10,311 bases of DNA, taken from DATEVL01 sp964448245 (GTDB lineage Bacteria > Chloroflexota > Anaerolineae > Anaerolineales > E44-bin32). Shown piece by piece: positions 1 to 6,288 of the stretch (its first letter is position 1; each line of letters starts with the position of its first letter). The notes beneath the pieces are model-generated. The model made no database searches. It was not told the origin of the DNA and was given only the letters and a program-made list of their open reading frames with translations. Both the position numbers and the translations under genes were made by a program. The stretch lies in NCBI GenBank assembly GCA_964448245.1, contig CAYUWF010000086.1, forward strand, positions 1-10,311. The letters run 5' to 3'.

Positions 1-1241
1 CCATACAGCAGCAGATACCCTCCCGCCGTGCTTCCGGTCAGGCGGTTGAAGGGGTCGATGATCAGGCCCCCGCCAAGGCGCGCCAGGCCGCTGCCGGCGG
101 CGGTAGCGATGTTGGCCAGGCCGAGCATGCGCGCCGCCTCGGCTCCCGGCACGATCTGAGTCGCCAGTGCCCAACTGGCGGTGAGGAACACCCCTGCGGC
201 GAGGCCGAGGATGCCACCGGCGACGAGCGCCATCGTTGTCGACGGGGCGACCAAGAGCAGCGCCGTCCCGCCGGCAGCCGTCAAACTGGCCGCCGCCACC
301 AGGCGCCGTCGGCCGATGCGATCGGCGAGGAGCCCGGCCGGCAACGCCACCGCGATCAACCCGATCCCCATCAGCGCCGAGAGATCCCCGACGAATCGCT
401 GGGCCTGCGCTTCGGGCAGGCCCAGCACGTCGATCACGAAGAAGAGCAGGAAGGTGTTGAGCGCCACGAAGCCGCCCCACACCAGGACGCGGTTGGCGAA
501 CCAGGGCCCGAAAGAAGGATGGCGGTTGCGCCCGAAGCGGAAGGCGCGCCGCAGATCGAAGCCCGGCAGGGGTGCGGAGGCGGTCGGCCGGGGGGAACGG
601 CGGATGGCGACCGCCACGATCGCCACCGCTGCGACGACCACCACCGCGGCGACGCTCACGGCGGCGAGCACGTTGCCCTCGGCGACGAGTCGACCCGAGA
701 TCTGCCGGCCGACGACGAAAGCCAGTATCTCTAGCGCCGATTTCCAGCCGGAGGCCGCGCCGCGCTGACCCTCGGGGACCTGGTCCGGAAGCAGGGCCTG
801 GCTCGGTGCTTGAACGGTGTTGGAGGAAAGCTGCAACAGCAGAAGGAGAAGCAGCAGCGCTGCCAGTCCCGGCGCGGTGGCAACCAGGTAGAGAGTGGTG
901 ATCAGGGCCGCCGCGCCGCCGACGAAATACGGCAGGCGGCGGCCCCAGCGGCTGTGTGTTCGGTCGGAGAGATCGCCGACGATCGGCTGCCACAGAATGG
1001 CGACCACCAAGCCGGCGAAGGTGATCAGGCCGAAGGCAGTGTTCTTGGCCTGGGGGGCCAGCTCGAGCGTGCGGTGGCCGAGTACGGCCGGCTCTAGCGT
1101 GTTGGTGACGACGCCCAGGGCGAACGCCAGCGCGTTGAGGGCGACAAGGCGGTGCCAGGGGAGGAGGCCCTGACGGGCAGTGGTCAGTGGTGAGTGGTCA
1201 GTGGTCAGAGGCGGCTCCTCTGGCCACTCGTCACTGGCCAC
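1..1241 (-). CDS. MFS permease, sugar/cation symporter-like (3' end cut by window)
   Basis: Inner-membrane secondary transporter of the major facilitator superfamily; 413 residues are visible and only about the last helix is missing. Reading the minus strand gives eleven hydrophobic segments plus the start of a twelfth. The loop after helix 2 carries GDLSDRTHSRWGRR (residues 89-102), the extended motif A seen in sucrose/SLC45 and GPH-type sugar symporters. The matching half-site LLADRIGRRR follows helix 8. Helix 1 begins near residue 32 (RLVALNALAFALG). The only in-frame ATG, GTG or TTG before helix 1 is GTG at 1241, which lies inside a hairpin repeat and overlaps the stop of the upstream glycosylase gene. 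The first 25 or so residues are therefore repeat-encoded and atypical, and the real start may be non-standard. Tight spacing suggests co-transcription with the glycosylase. A sugar or glycoside substrate is a family-level guess. Confidence 0.85.
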   Translation of the reverse strand, partial: MASDEWPEEPPLTTDHSPLTTARQGLLPWHRLVALNALAFALGVVTNTLEPAVLGHRTLELAPQAKNTAFGLITFAGLVVAILWQPIVGDLSDRTHSRWGRRLPYFVGGAAALITTLYLVATAPGLAALLLLLLLLQLSSNTVQAPSQALLPDQVPEGQRGAASGWKSALEILAFVVGRQISGRLVAEGNVLAAVSVAAVVVVAAVAIVAVAIRRSPRPTASAPLPGFDLRRAFRFGRNRHPSFGPWFANRVLVWGGFVALNTFLLFFVIDVLGLPEAQAQRFVGDLSALMGIGLIAVALPAGLLADRIGRRRLVAAASLTAAGGTALLLVAPSTTMALVAGGILGLAAGVFLTASWALATQIVPGAEAARMLGLANIATAAGSGLARLGGGLIIDPFNRLTGSTAGGYLLLY

Positions 1242-1250
1242 TGACCACTG
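1178..1250. repeat. Imperfect 34-bp inverted repeat (TGGTCAGTGG type) at a gene junction
   Basis: Two 34-base arms (1178-1211 and 1217-1250) flank a 5-base loop, CGGCT. Comparing one arm with the reverse complement of the other gives 28 of 34 identities, starting with 13 perfect outer pairs (CAGTGGTCAGTGG). Each arm is itself built from iterated TGGTCAG/TGGCCAG units. Such units recur in genomes of environmental Chloroflexota (recalled knowledge, not searched). The element contains the glycosylase stop codon and the presumed permease start codon. Confidence 0.8.
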
Positions 1251-1905
1251 TCTTGTAGTAGTCGCACCACTTTGTCACCGGGCAGCGCTCGCAGGCCGGA
1301 CGGCGAGCCTGGCAGACTTCCCGGCCGAGGCGGATCAGGTTGAGGTGGGCTGCCTTGTAGGTCTCGGGCGGAAACAATCCGGCCAGCAGTTCGTGGGATT
1401 GCTCGGCCGTCGCTTTGGCCGGCCGCAGGCCGAGGCGGCCGGCGACGCGCTGGACGTGTGTGTCCACCGGGAAGGCCGGCATGTCGAGCGAGAAGAGCAT
1501 CACAATGGCAGCCGTCTTCGGGCCGACGCCCTTGAACCCAATCAGCCACAGGCGCGCCTCGTTCGGCGGCCGGCGGCGCAGGAAGTCCAGATCGAGACGG
1601 CCGCGTTCGGCGGTGATCTGGCGCAGGACGGTCTGGATGCGGGGGGCTTTCTGATTCCCCAGCCCGGCCGGGCGGATGGCGGCAATGACCGAGCGCCGCG
1701 GTGCATCCCGGACGGCCTCCCAGGTAGGAAAACGCCGCCGCAGCCCCTCGAACGCACGGTCGCGGTTGAGGTCGTTGGTGTTCTGGGAGAGGATCGTCGA
1801 CACCAGCTCGTCGAGCGGGGGCAGGGGGTGGCGCCAGACCGGCTCGCCGAAGACCTCGAGCAGACGCTGGTGGACCGCCAGGGCCCGCCGGGAGAGCCGC
1901 TTCAC
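1231..1905 (-). CDS. nth: Endonuclease III-like DNA glycosylase, HhH-GPD superfamily, [4Fe-4S]
   Basis: Base-excision repair enzyme: it removes oxidised or mismatched bases and cuts the abasic site (family knowledge). The protein has 224 residues, close to the usual 210-225. Seen in order: LVSTILSQNT at 34-43; the helix-hairpin-helix GVGPKTA at 126-132 with catalytic Lys130; the essential Asp in VDTHV (Asp148); and the iron-sulfur loop Cys198-x6-Cys205-x2-Cys208-x5-Cys214. All key residues are intact, so it should be active. GTG at 1905 is chosen because family similarity begins there and a TATAAT box lies just 6 nt upstream. The open frame continues much further 5', but only through repeat DNA. 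The last five codons and the stop lie in the hairpin repeat. It could be a subfamily specialised for mismatches rather than strict Nth; the exact substrate is not resolvable here. Confidence 0.93.
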   Translation of the reverse strand: MKRLSRRALAVHQRLLEVFGEPVWRHPLPPLDELVSTILSQNTNDLNRDRAFEGLRRRFPTWEAVRDAPRRSVIAAIRPAGLGNQKAPRIQTVLRQITAERGRLDLDFLRRRPPNEARLWLIGFKGVGPKTAAIVMLFSLDMPAFPVDTHVQRVAGRLGLRPAKATAEQSHELLAGLFPPETYKAAHLNLIRLGREVCQARRPACERCPVTKWCDYYKTVVSGQ

Positions 1906-1911
1906 GCGCGG

Positions 1912-1917
1912 ATTATA
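1912..1917 (-). promoter_or_regulatory. -10 box for the glycosylase gene, probably leaderless
   Basis: On the minus strand TATAAT is a perfect -10 hexamer ending 6 nt before the GTG at 1905. Transcription would start at or next to the start codon, giving a leaderless mRNA. No Shine-Dalgarno sequence fits in the gap. I see no convincing -35 hexamer 16-18 bp upstream. Confidence 0.55.
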
Positions 1918-2038
1918 GCCCTTCGGGGCGCACCCGTTTCGGTGCACCGGGGCGGTGAGACGGCCGGGACTGTGTGAGCGGAGGCCGCCCAGACAACTGC
2001 CTCCCTGATCGGAGCCGTGGCCCAAGCCAAGCGGGCCA

Positions 2039-2081
2039 TGGCCCCTCGACTGCGCTCGGGACAGGCTGCGTCGAAGGGCCA
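2039..2081. repeat. REP-like palindrome, copy A
   Basis: Arms TGGCCCCTCGAC (2039-2050) and GTCGAAGGGCCA (2070-2081) pair with a single mismatch around a 19-base loop. The reverse complement of 2044-2065 matches 2197-2219 at about 19 of 23 positions (shared core GAGCGCAG), so copies A and B are inverted members of one repeat family. Confidence 0.7.
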
Positions 2082-2125
2082 CCCCTGAAGGCGCGCTTCG
2101 ACCCCTCGGATTCCCTCGGTGCATT

Positions 2126-2155
2126 CTTTGGGCCGCACCTGTATGCGGCCCAAAG
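2126..2155. repeat. Perfect 12-bp hairpin
   Basis: CTTTGGGCCGCA (2126-2137) pairs perfectly with TGCGGCCCAAAG (2144-2155) around the 6-base loop CCTGTA. Neither side has a T-run, so it is not a typical intrinsic terminator. It lies between two REP-like copies and may be part of a composite repeat element. Confidence 0.75.
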
Positions 2156-2159
2156 CTCA

Positions 2160-2226
2160 CGCTTCGACAGCATCCTGAGCGGAGCGAAGGACGGAGCCTG
2201 CCCTGAGCGCAGCCGAAGGGCTCAGC
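2160..2226. repeat. REP-like repeat, copy B, with internal direct repeat
   Basis: The element contains two near-identical direct units, CCTGAGCGGAGCGAAGG (2174-2190) and CCTGAGCGCAGCCGAAGG (2202-2219), and ends in the closing inverted piece CTCAGCG. The GCTTCGAC at its left end also occurs at 2095-2102, just left of the 12-bp hairpin. This motif class is common between genes of Chloroflexota assemblies (recalled, not searched). Confidence 0.7.
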
Positions 2227-2240
2227 GCGGAGGAAGTTGA

Positions 2241-2268
2241 TTGACCGGGGGCTGAAGACTGCTATACT
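2241..2268 (+). promoter_or_regulatory. Vegetative promoter upstream of the metallophosphoesterase
   Basis: TTGACC (2241-2246), a 16-bp spacer and TATACT (2263-2268) fit a sigma-70/sigma-A promoter, with the expected start near 2275. It begins right where the repeat island ends. The ABC operon promoter has the same layout, including the base pair GC before TATACT. Confidence 0.65.
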
Positions 2269-2274
2269 AGTCTC

Positions 2275-2453
2275 GTCACCCAGCATCACCGACGCCCCGG
2301 CGATCCAGGCCTTCGCGGGGCGATCCCTTCCGCCGGAGATCTGCTGGAACGACCCCCGGGCCCCCTTTTTTCGAACTCCTCTCGACCGTCGGAGCCTAGC
2401 CAACGGAGAGTCTCGCCCGGCGCGGCCGGGGCGATCTCCGGGACAGGCCGCCC
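2275..2453 (+). other. Long 5' leader of the metallophosphoesterase mRNA
   Basis: About 180 nt separate the predicted transcription start from the TTG start codon, and no family-like reading frame lies between them. A hairpin (2293-2303 with 2313-2322, one bulged G) and a C-rich stretch ending in six T (2366-2371) suggest possible attenuation. I cannot match it to a known riboswitch class. Confidence 0.35.
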
Positions 2454-3398
2454 TTGATCCGTCTTTTCTTCGCCACCGACGTCCACGGCTCAGAGATCTG
2501 CTGGAAGAAGTTTCTCAACGCTGCCAGATTCTACGAGGCGCAAGTTCTGATTCTTGGCGGCGATATGACGGGCAAGGCGCTTGTGCCGATCACCCATCTG
2601 CCGGACGGACGCTGGAAGGCGACGCTGCTTGAGCAGGAATTCTGGCTCGAGGACGAAGAGGAAGTGGTCGAAATGGAGCGGCGCGTCGGCAGCCGCGGCT
2701 ATTATCCATTTCGCACGACTCACGAGCAGCTGGCGGAGTTCGAGGCCGACCCGTCGAGGGTCGATGCCTTGTTTCGCGACCAGATGTTGGCCACGCTCGA
2801 ACGCTGGATGACTCTGGCCGATGACAAGCTTGAGGGCAAGGGCATTCACTGCTTCGTCTGCCCCGGAAACGACGATGCCTTCGAGACGGACGAGGTCATC
2901 CGCCGCTCGCGTCAAGTGGAGCTGGCGGAGGGAGAATGCGTCGAGCTGGGCGAGGGGTTCACGATGATCAGCACCGGTTGGTCCAATGTCACACCGTGGA
3001 AGACACACCGCGAGCTTCCCGAGGACCAACTGGCCCGCAAGATCGAGACGATGCTGCCGCTCATCCCAGACCCGAGCCGAACCGTCTTCAATTTCCATTG
3101 CCCGCCGTACGGGACGGTGCTCGACGAGGCACCCGAGGTTGACGAAAACATGCATGTCAAAGAGGCCGGGCGGGCGTTGATCCACGTCGGCAGCACCGCC
3201 GTGCGCGATATCCTTCTCAAGGCTCAGCCGCCGCTCTCCTTGCACGGCCATATCCACGAGGGTAAGGGCACGGCGCGGCTCGGCCGGACCCTGGCGATCA
3301 ATGCGGGAAGTCTGTACGAACAAGGCGTCCTGCAGGGGGTTCTGGTGGAGTTGGATGAGCACAAGGGAGTGCGCAACTACACGCTGACCACCGGCTGA
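2454..3398 (+). CDS. Calcineurin-like metallophosphoesterase
   Basis: Predicted cytoplasmic two-metal phosphoesterase, 314 residues, no signal peptide. The whole metal-binding set is present: Asp9 and His11 in ATDVHG, Asp37 in LGGDMTG, Asn139-Asp140 in CPGNDD, His215 in NFHCPP, and His266/His268 in LHGHIHEG. It should therefore be catalytically competent. The roughly 100 residues between the GGD and GND blocks form an acidic, helix-prone cap (EDEEEVVEMERR onward) that probably shapes substrate choice. The start is TTG at 2454, because MIRLFFATDVHG sets the first strand directly at the N-terminus and no upstream start exists in frame. The ribosome-binding site is weak (GGGACAGG, 6 nt upstream). 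The substrate is unknown; this fold hydrolyses phosphomonoesters, phosphodiesters or nucleotides. The permease gene follows after 99 nt and may share its transcript. Confidence 0.9.
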   Translation: MIRLFFATDVHGSEICWKKFLNAARFYEAQVLILGGDMTGKALVPITHLPDGRWKATLLEQEFWLEDEEEVVEMERRVGSRGYYPFRTTHEQLAEFEADPSRVDALFRDQMLATLERWMTLADDKLEGKGIHCFVCPGNDDAFETDEVIRRSRQVELAEGECVELGEGFTMISTGWSNVTPWKTHRELPEDQLARKIETMLPLIPDPSRTVFNFHCPPYGTVLDEAPEVDENMHVKEAGRALIHVGSTAVRDILLKAQPPLSLHGHIHEGKGTARLGRTLAINAGSLYEQGVLQGVLVELDEHKGVRNYTLTTG

Positions 3399-3484
3399 GG
3401 GAGAGGAGGTGACGGGCTGCCGACTCGAGCATGTCATCCCGGTAGGGCTTCACCCAGGTGACGGACATCCGAATTCCGGAGTAT

Positions 3485-3489
3485 GGAGG
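3485..3489 (+). promoter_or_regulatory. Shine-Dalgarno that selects the permease start
   Basis: GGAGG lies 8 nt before ATG 3498. The in-frame upstream ATG at 3483 has only a GGAG one base away, too close to work. The Shine-Dalgarno overlaps codons of the longer version, so the shorter protein starting at 3498 is preferred. Confidence 0.7.
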
Positions 3490-3497
3490 CGAGCGCC

Positions 3498-5375
3498 ATG
3501 ACTGAGGCAACCCTGTTTCTTCGAAAGGCGACGGGTCTGGTACGTTCCTGGTCCGTCTTCGACGCGTTCATCTACGCTTTTTTCTCGATCAACTTGGTCA
3601 CCCTGGGGCTGTATATCTTCTCCCAGATGTACTACCTCGAGGGCGGCCTGGTGCCGACGGCGATTATCAGCGGCCTGATCATTGTGGCGGAGGTGGTGGT
3701 CTACGCTGGGCTGATCGCCGTCATGCCCCGCGCCGGCGGGGACTATGTCTGGCAGAGCCGTATCTTGCGCGGCAGCCTCGGCTTTGTGCTGGCCGTGACC
3801 GGATGGTGGTTCATCCTGTGGCTCTGGACGCCGCTCTATGCCGACATGTTGCGCCATATCGCCATCGTCCCGTTGATGGGCATCCTGGGCATGAGCGGTC
3901 AGGCGGTCGACTTCGCCTGGAGCCCGACTGCGCTCTTCGCCGTCTGCGTCATCACGGTGGCCTTTGTCAGCGTGATCATCGGCCTGGGGATGCGGTCCTA
4001 TGCCAAAATCCAGCGCTTCTGTTTCTACGCCGGCATGGCCGGGCTGGCCGTGGTTTTCGCCGTCCTGCTCTTCGGCAGCCGCGAGGCCTTCATCGCCGGC
4101 CTCGAGACGCAGGCTCCCGCGATGTACGGCGTTCAAGGTGAAGGGTTGTATGCCGCCACGATCGAAGCCGGCGCCGCCGCCGGGGCGGTGATGCCGCTCA
4201 TGGGAGGCAGCATGGCGGCGATCTTCCTGGCCATGCCCTACATCGTCTTCTTCAACCTGTGGCCGAACTGGGGCGCCACGCTCTACGGCGAGGTTAAGGG
4301 TGCTGGAGACTTCAGGAAGAACTACTACGGGATGGGGCTGGCCCTGCTGATCACGACAGTGTTGGTGGTCGTCTTTCTATACCTGATCAACAAGACGATC
4401 GGTTGGGACTTCTACATGGGCGCCAACGGCGCCTATTGGAACACGCGCTGGGGATACTCGACGGAAATGCCCCCCTACCCGGTGTGGCCCTACCCGGCGA
4501 TGCTGGCGATGTTCATGGTCCCCAGCCCGATCCTCCAGGTGATCGTGATCGTCGCCATGTCGATGTGGTTCTTCGGCTGGGCCGGGACGGTGTTCCTGTC
4601 CTCGACTCGGGTCATCTTCGCCGCTGCCTTCGACCGTGTCTTGCCCGAGGCCGTCGCCTCGATCGAGCCACGCTCGCGCACGCCGCTGTGGGCGCTGGCG
4701 CTGATGGCCATACCGGGACTGATCGTCTCCTACTTATATGCCTTCAACGTGGAGATCGCCGGCAATGGTTTCGCCAGCCTGACGCTGATGTCGACGGCGG
4801 TGATCGCCGTCACCTTCCTCGGCTCGACGGTGGCGGCGGTGATGCTGCCCTTTAAGAAGAAGGACCTGTACGACGCCTCGCCCATCGCCAGCTACCGACT
4901 TCCGGCCTGGGCCGGCTGGCTGTTGTGGCTGGTTTGCGCCGCGGTCGGGATCGTCTATCTGATCGGGCCTTGGCTCGCCACCCTCATTGTGAGTTTGGCC
5001 GCCTTGGGGGAGGCCGCCGCTGCCGGATTCACGGCGGTCGGGGCGCTCGGTCTGGCGGTGGTGATCATCATCGCGCTGGCGGCGCTCGTCTTGTGGCTGC
5101 TGGTCTATGTCGCGCTCAATCTGATTCGCGGCCGCAGCCTGCCCTTGCTCGCCGCCGCCGGCTTGATCTTCGCCGAGTTCCTGACCTACCTGCTGTATCA
5201 GTGGTTCATTGACCCGAATCAGCTCTACGGAATCAGTTACCGCAACACGGGCGCGGTGGTCTTCGCTTTGGTGATGTACGGACTGGCGCTGGGAATCTAC
5301 CTGGGCGCCAAGTACTACCGCCGCAGCCGAGGCGTGGATTTGCGCTTGGTCTATAAGGAGATCCCCGTCGAATAG
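3498..5375 (+). CDS. APC-superfamily amino acid/amine permease, long form
   Basis: Polytopic inner-membrane transporter of the amino acid-polyamine-organocation superfamily, 625 residues from ATG 3498. Evidence is the N-terminal layout (FDAFIYAFFSIN in helix 1) and the signature MPRAGGDYVWQSR after helix 2, equivalent to the P-x-x-GG-x-Y motif of APC permeases. It has about fourteen hydrophobic segments, ending with the basic tail AKYYRRSRGVDLR. Typical APC members have 430-500 residues and 12 helices. The extra length lies in the C-terminal third, where a very hydrophobic Ala/Leu/Val-rich stretch (about residues 470-550) adds helices. The substrate is probably an amino acid or amine but cannot be specified. 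The upstream metallophosphoesterase ends 99 nt before this start, and a terminator-like hairpin follows the stop. Confidence 0.88.
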   Translation: MTEATLFLRKATGLVRSWSVFDAFIYAFFSINLVTLGLYIFSQMYYLEGGLVPTAIISGLIIVAEVVVYAGLIAVMPRAGGDYVWQSRILRGSLGFVLAVTGWWFILWLWTPLYADMLRHIAIVPLMGILGMSGQAVDFAWSPTALFAVCVITVAFVSVIIGLGMRSYAKIQRFCFYAGMAGLAVVFAVLLFGSREAFIAGLETQAPAMYGVQGEGLYAATIEAGAAAGAVMPLMGGSMAAIFLAMPYIVFFNLWPNWGATLYGEVKGAGDFRKNYYGMGLALLITTVLVVVFLYLINKTIGWDFYMGANGAYWNTRWGYSTEMPPYPVWPYPAMLAMFMVPSPILQVIVIVAMSMWFFGWAGTVFLSSTRVIFAAAFDRVLPEAVASIEPRSRTPLWALALMAIPGLIVSYLYAFNVEIAGNGFASLTLMSTAVIAVTFLGSTVAAVMLPFKKKDLYDASPIASYRLPAWAGWLLWLVCAAVGIVYLIGPWLATLIVSLAALGEAAAAGFTAVGALGLAVVIIIALAALVLWLLVYVALNLIRGRSLPLLAAAGLIFAEFLTYLLYQWFIDPNQLYGISYRNTGAVVFALVMYGLALGIYLGAKYYRRSRGVDLRLVYKEIPVE

Positions 5376-5391
5376 GTGGTGTCTTGAATAC

Positions 5392-5423
5392 CGGCCCTCT
5401 CCGGCGTCCGCCGGAGAGGGCCG
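5392..5423 (+). terminator. GC-rich terminator-like hairpin after the permease gene
   Basis: A 15-bp perfect stem (CGGCCCTCTCCGGCG, 5392-5406, with 5409-5423) has a 2-base centre, so the real loop is larger. It starts 16 bp after the permease stop. The following TTCCTCC is only weakly U-rich, so it may act as a transcript-end stabiliser as much as a terminator. Confidence 0.65.
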
Positions 5424-5435
5424 TTCCTCCAATCG

Positions 5436-6188
5436 ATGACGATCCTGCCGGACGGCCGAGCGGAAGCGCGACGGATCATTGAGGCTGCCTCTCAGCGCGA
5501 CGTGACCTTGCGCGTGCTTGGAGGCTTGGCCGTGGCATTGCACTCGCCGAGCGCCGGTCACCGGGGACTTGCGCGCTCTTACCCCGACCTGGACTTCGTC
5601 TCGGCGGATCACCGCGGCTATCGTCTCGAGCCGGTTCTGGTCGATCTCGGCTATGAACCCAACCGGTCTTTCAACCTTTACAATGGGGACCGCCGTCTGC
5701 TATTCCTCGATCCTGGCAACGCCCGTCAGGTGGACGTGTTCCTCGGGACGTTCAGAATGTGCCACACCCTCCCTGTAACAGAACGCCTGGCGACGGAACG
5801 CTGGACGCTTCCTCTGGCCGAACTCCTCTTGACCAAGCTGCAGATCGTAGAAATGAACGACAAAGACACGCGCGATGTGGTGGCGCTGATGCTCGACCAT
5901 CCTCTGGGCGCCCAAGACGAGGAGACCATCAACTTGCCACGGCTGCAGCAGCTGTGCGGCAACGATTGGGGCCTGTGGAAGACTGTCAACCTTAGCCTAG
6001 ATAAGGTCGCACAAGCTGTGACCGGCCTCGATCTCGATCCGGTGGAGCGCCGCACTGTGATCGATCGGATGGAAGAGTTGCGTCGGTCCTTGGAGCAGGC
6101 GCCGAAATCGATGGCCTGGAGGCTGCGGGCCCGCGTGGGCGAACGGGTCCGTTGGTACGAGGTGCCGGAGGAGGTGCGGAGGGGTTGA
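5436..6188 (+). CDS. Nucleotidyltransferase-fold protein (AbiEii/MNT-like), orphan
   Basis: Soluble protein of 250 residues with the core of a minimal nucleotidyltransferase: LGGLAVALHS (Gly29-Gly30), the Asp pair in PDLDFV (Asp51, Asp53), and a third carboxylate in VDVF (Asp100). The later segment LAELLLTKLQ with a following RDVVALM resembles the lysine helix of AbiEii-type toxins and related DUF proteins. All three metal-binding Asp residues are present, so nucleotide transfer is possible. The C-terminal 100 residues are helical and unrecognised. The start ATG 5436 has no good Shine-Dalgarno; the nearest purine-rich run lies 15 nt upstream inside the hairpin, so translation may be low. No AbiEi-like or other antitoxin frame lies next to it, which argues against a classic toxin-antitoxin pair. 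It could equally be a housekeeping nucleotidyltransferase-like protein. Confidence 0.72.
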   Translation: MTILPDGRAEARRIIEAASQRDVTLRVLGGLAVALHSPSAGHRGLARSYPDLDFVSADHRGYRLEPVLVDLGYEPNRSFNLYNGDRRLLFLDPGNARQVDVFLGTFRMCHTLPVTERLATERWTLPLAELLLTKLQIVEMNDKDTRDVVALMLDHPLGAQDEETINLPRLQQLCGNDWGLWKTVNLSLDKVAQAVTGLDLDPVERRTVIDRMEELRRSLEQAPKSMAWRLRARVGERVRWYEVPEEVRRG

Positions 6189-6194
6189 GCCCGA

Positions 6195-6219
6195 GGCCGG
6201 CCGGAAGAAGGGCCGGGCC
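6195..6219 (+). terminator. Possible hairpin after the nucleotidyltransferase gene
   Basis: GGCCGGCC (6195-6202) can pair with GGCCGGGCC (6211-6219), with one bulged G, around loop GGAAGAAG. It begins 7 nt after the stop codon. No U-run follows, so termination is uncertain. Confidence 0.35.
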
Positions 6220-6254
6220 CCGCCGCTTCCCCTTGTGGCCGCAGGCAGGCCCGA

Positions 6255-6282
6255 TTGACTCGCCGGGGGGACGTGCTATACT
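6255..6282 (+). promoter_or_regulatory. Promoter of the ABC importer operon
   Basis: TTGACT (6255-6260), a 16-bp spacer and TATACT (6277-6282) are close to the sigma-A consensus, with the start expected near 6289. It matches the 2241 promoter in spacing and -10 sequence. No clear operator palindrome overlaps it. Confidence 0.7.
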
Positions 6283-6288
6283 CAACGT

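Larger units (their letters stand above)
1918..2240. other. Non-coding, repeat-rich intergenic island
   Basis: About 320 bp lie between the divergent glycosylase and phosphoesterase genes. Frames stay open on both strands, but their conceptual peptides (for example ACPERSRRAQ, STALGTGCVEG) are the low-complexity products that this repeat class gives in databases, not protein families. Three palindromic elements are annotated separately. The rest, including a short GGTGCACC palindrome near 1940, shows nothing I can name. Confidence 0.7.

Noticed and set aside
1178..1250. Intrinsic terminator for the glycosylase gene
   Set aside because: The stem lacks a T-run on either side and contains coding sequence of the next gene.
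1974..2240. Plus-strand 88-codon frame across the repeat island
   Set aside because: Its peptide is the known spurious product of REP-like repeats (STALGTGCVEG, ACPERSRRAQ types) and it has no sensible start region.
1906..2403. Open minus-strand frame extending the glycosylase by about 165 residues at its N-terminus
   Set aside because: The extension is translated repeat DNA with no family similarity; the enzyme domain and a -10 box both point to GTG 1905.
5436..6188. Complete AbiE-type toxin-antitoxin or defence system
   Set aside because: Only the nucleotidyltransferase-like half is visible; neither flank encodes an AbiEi-like antitoxin or other defence gene.
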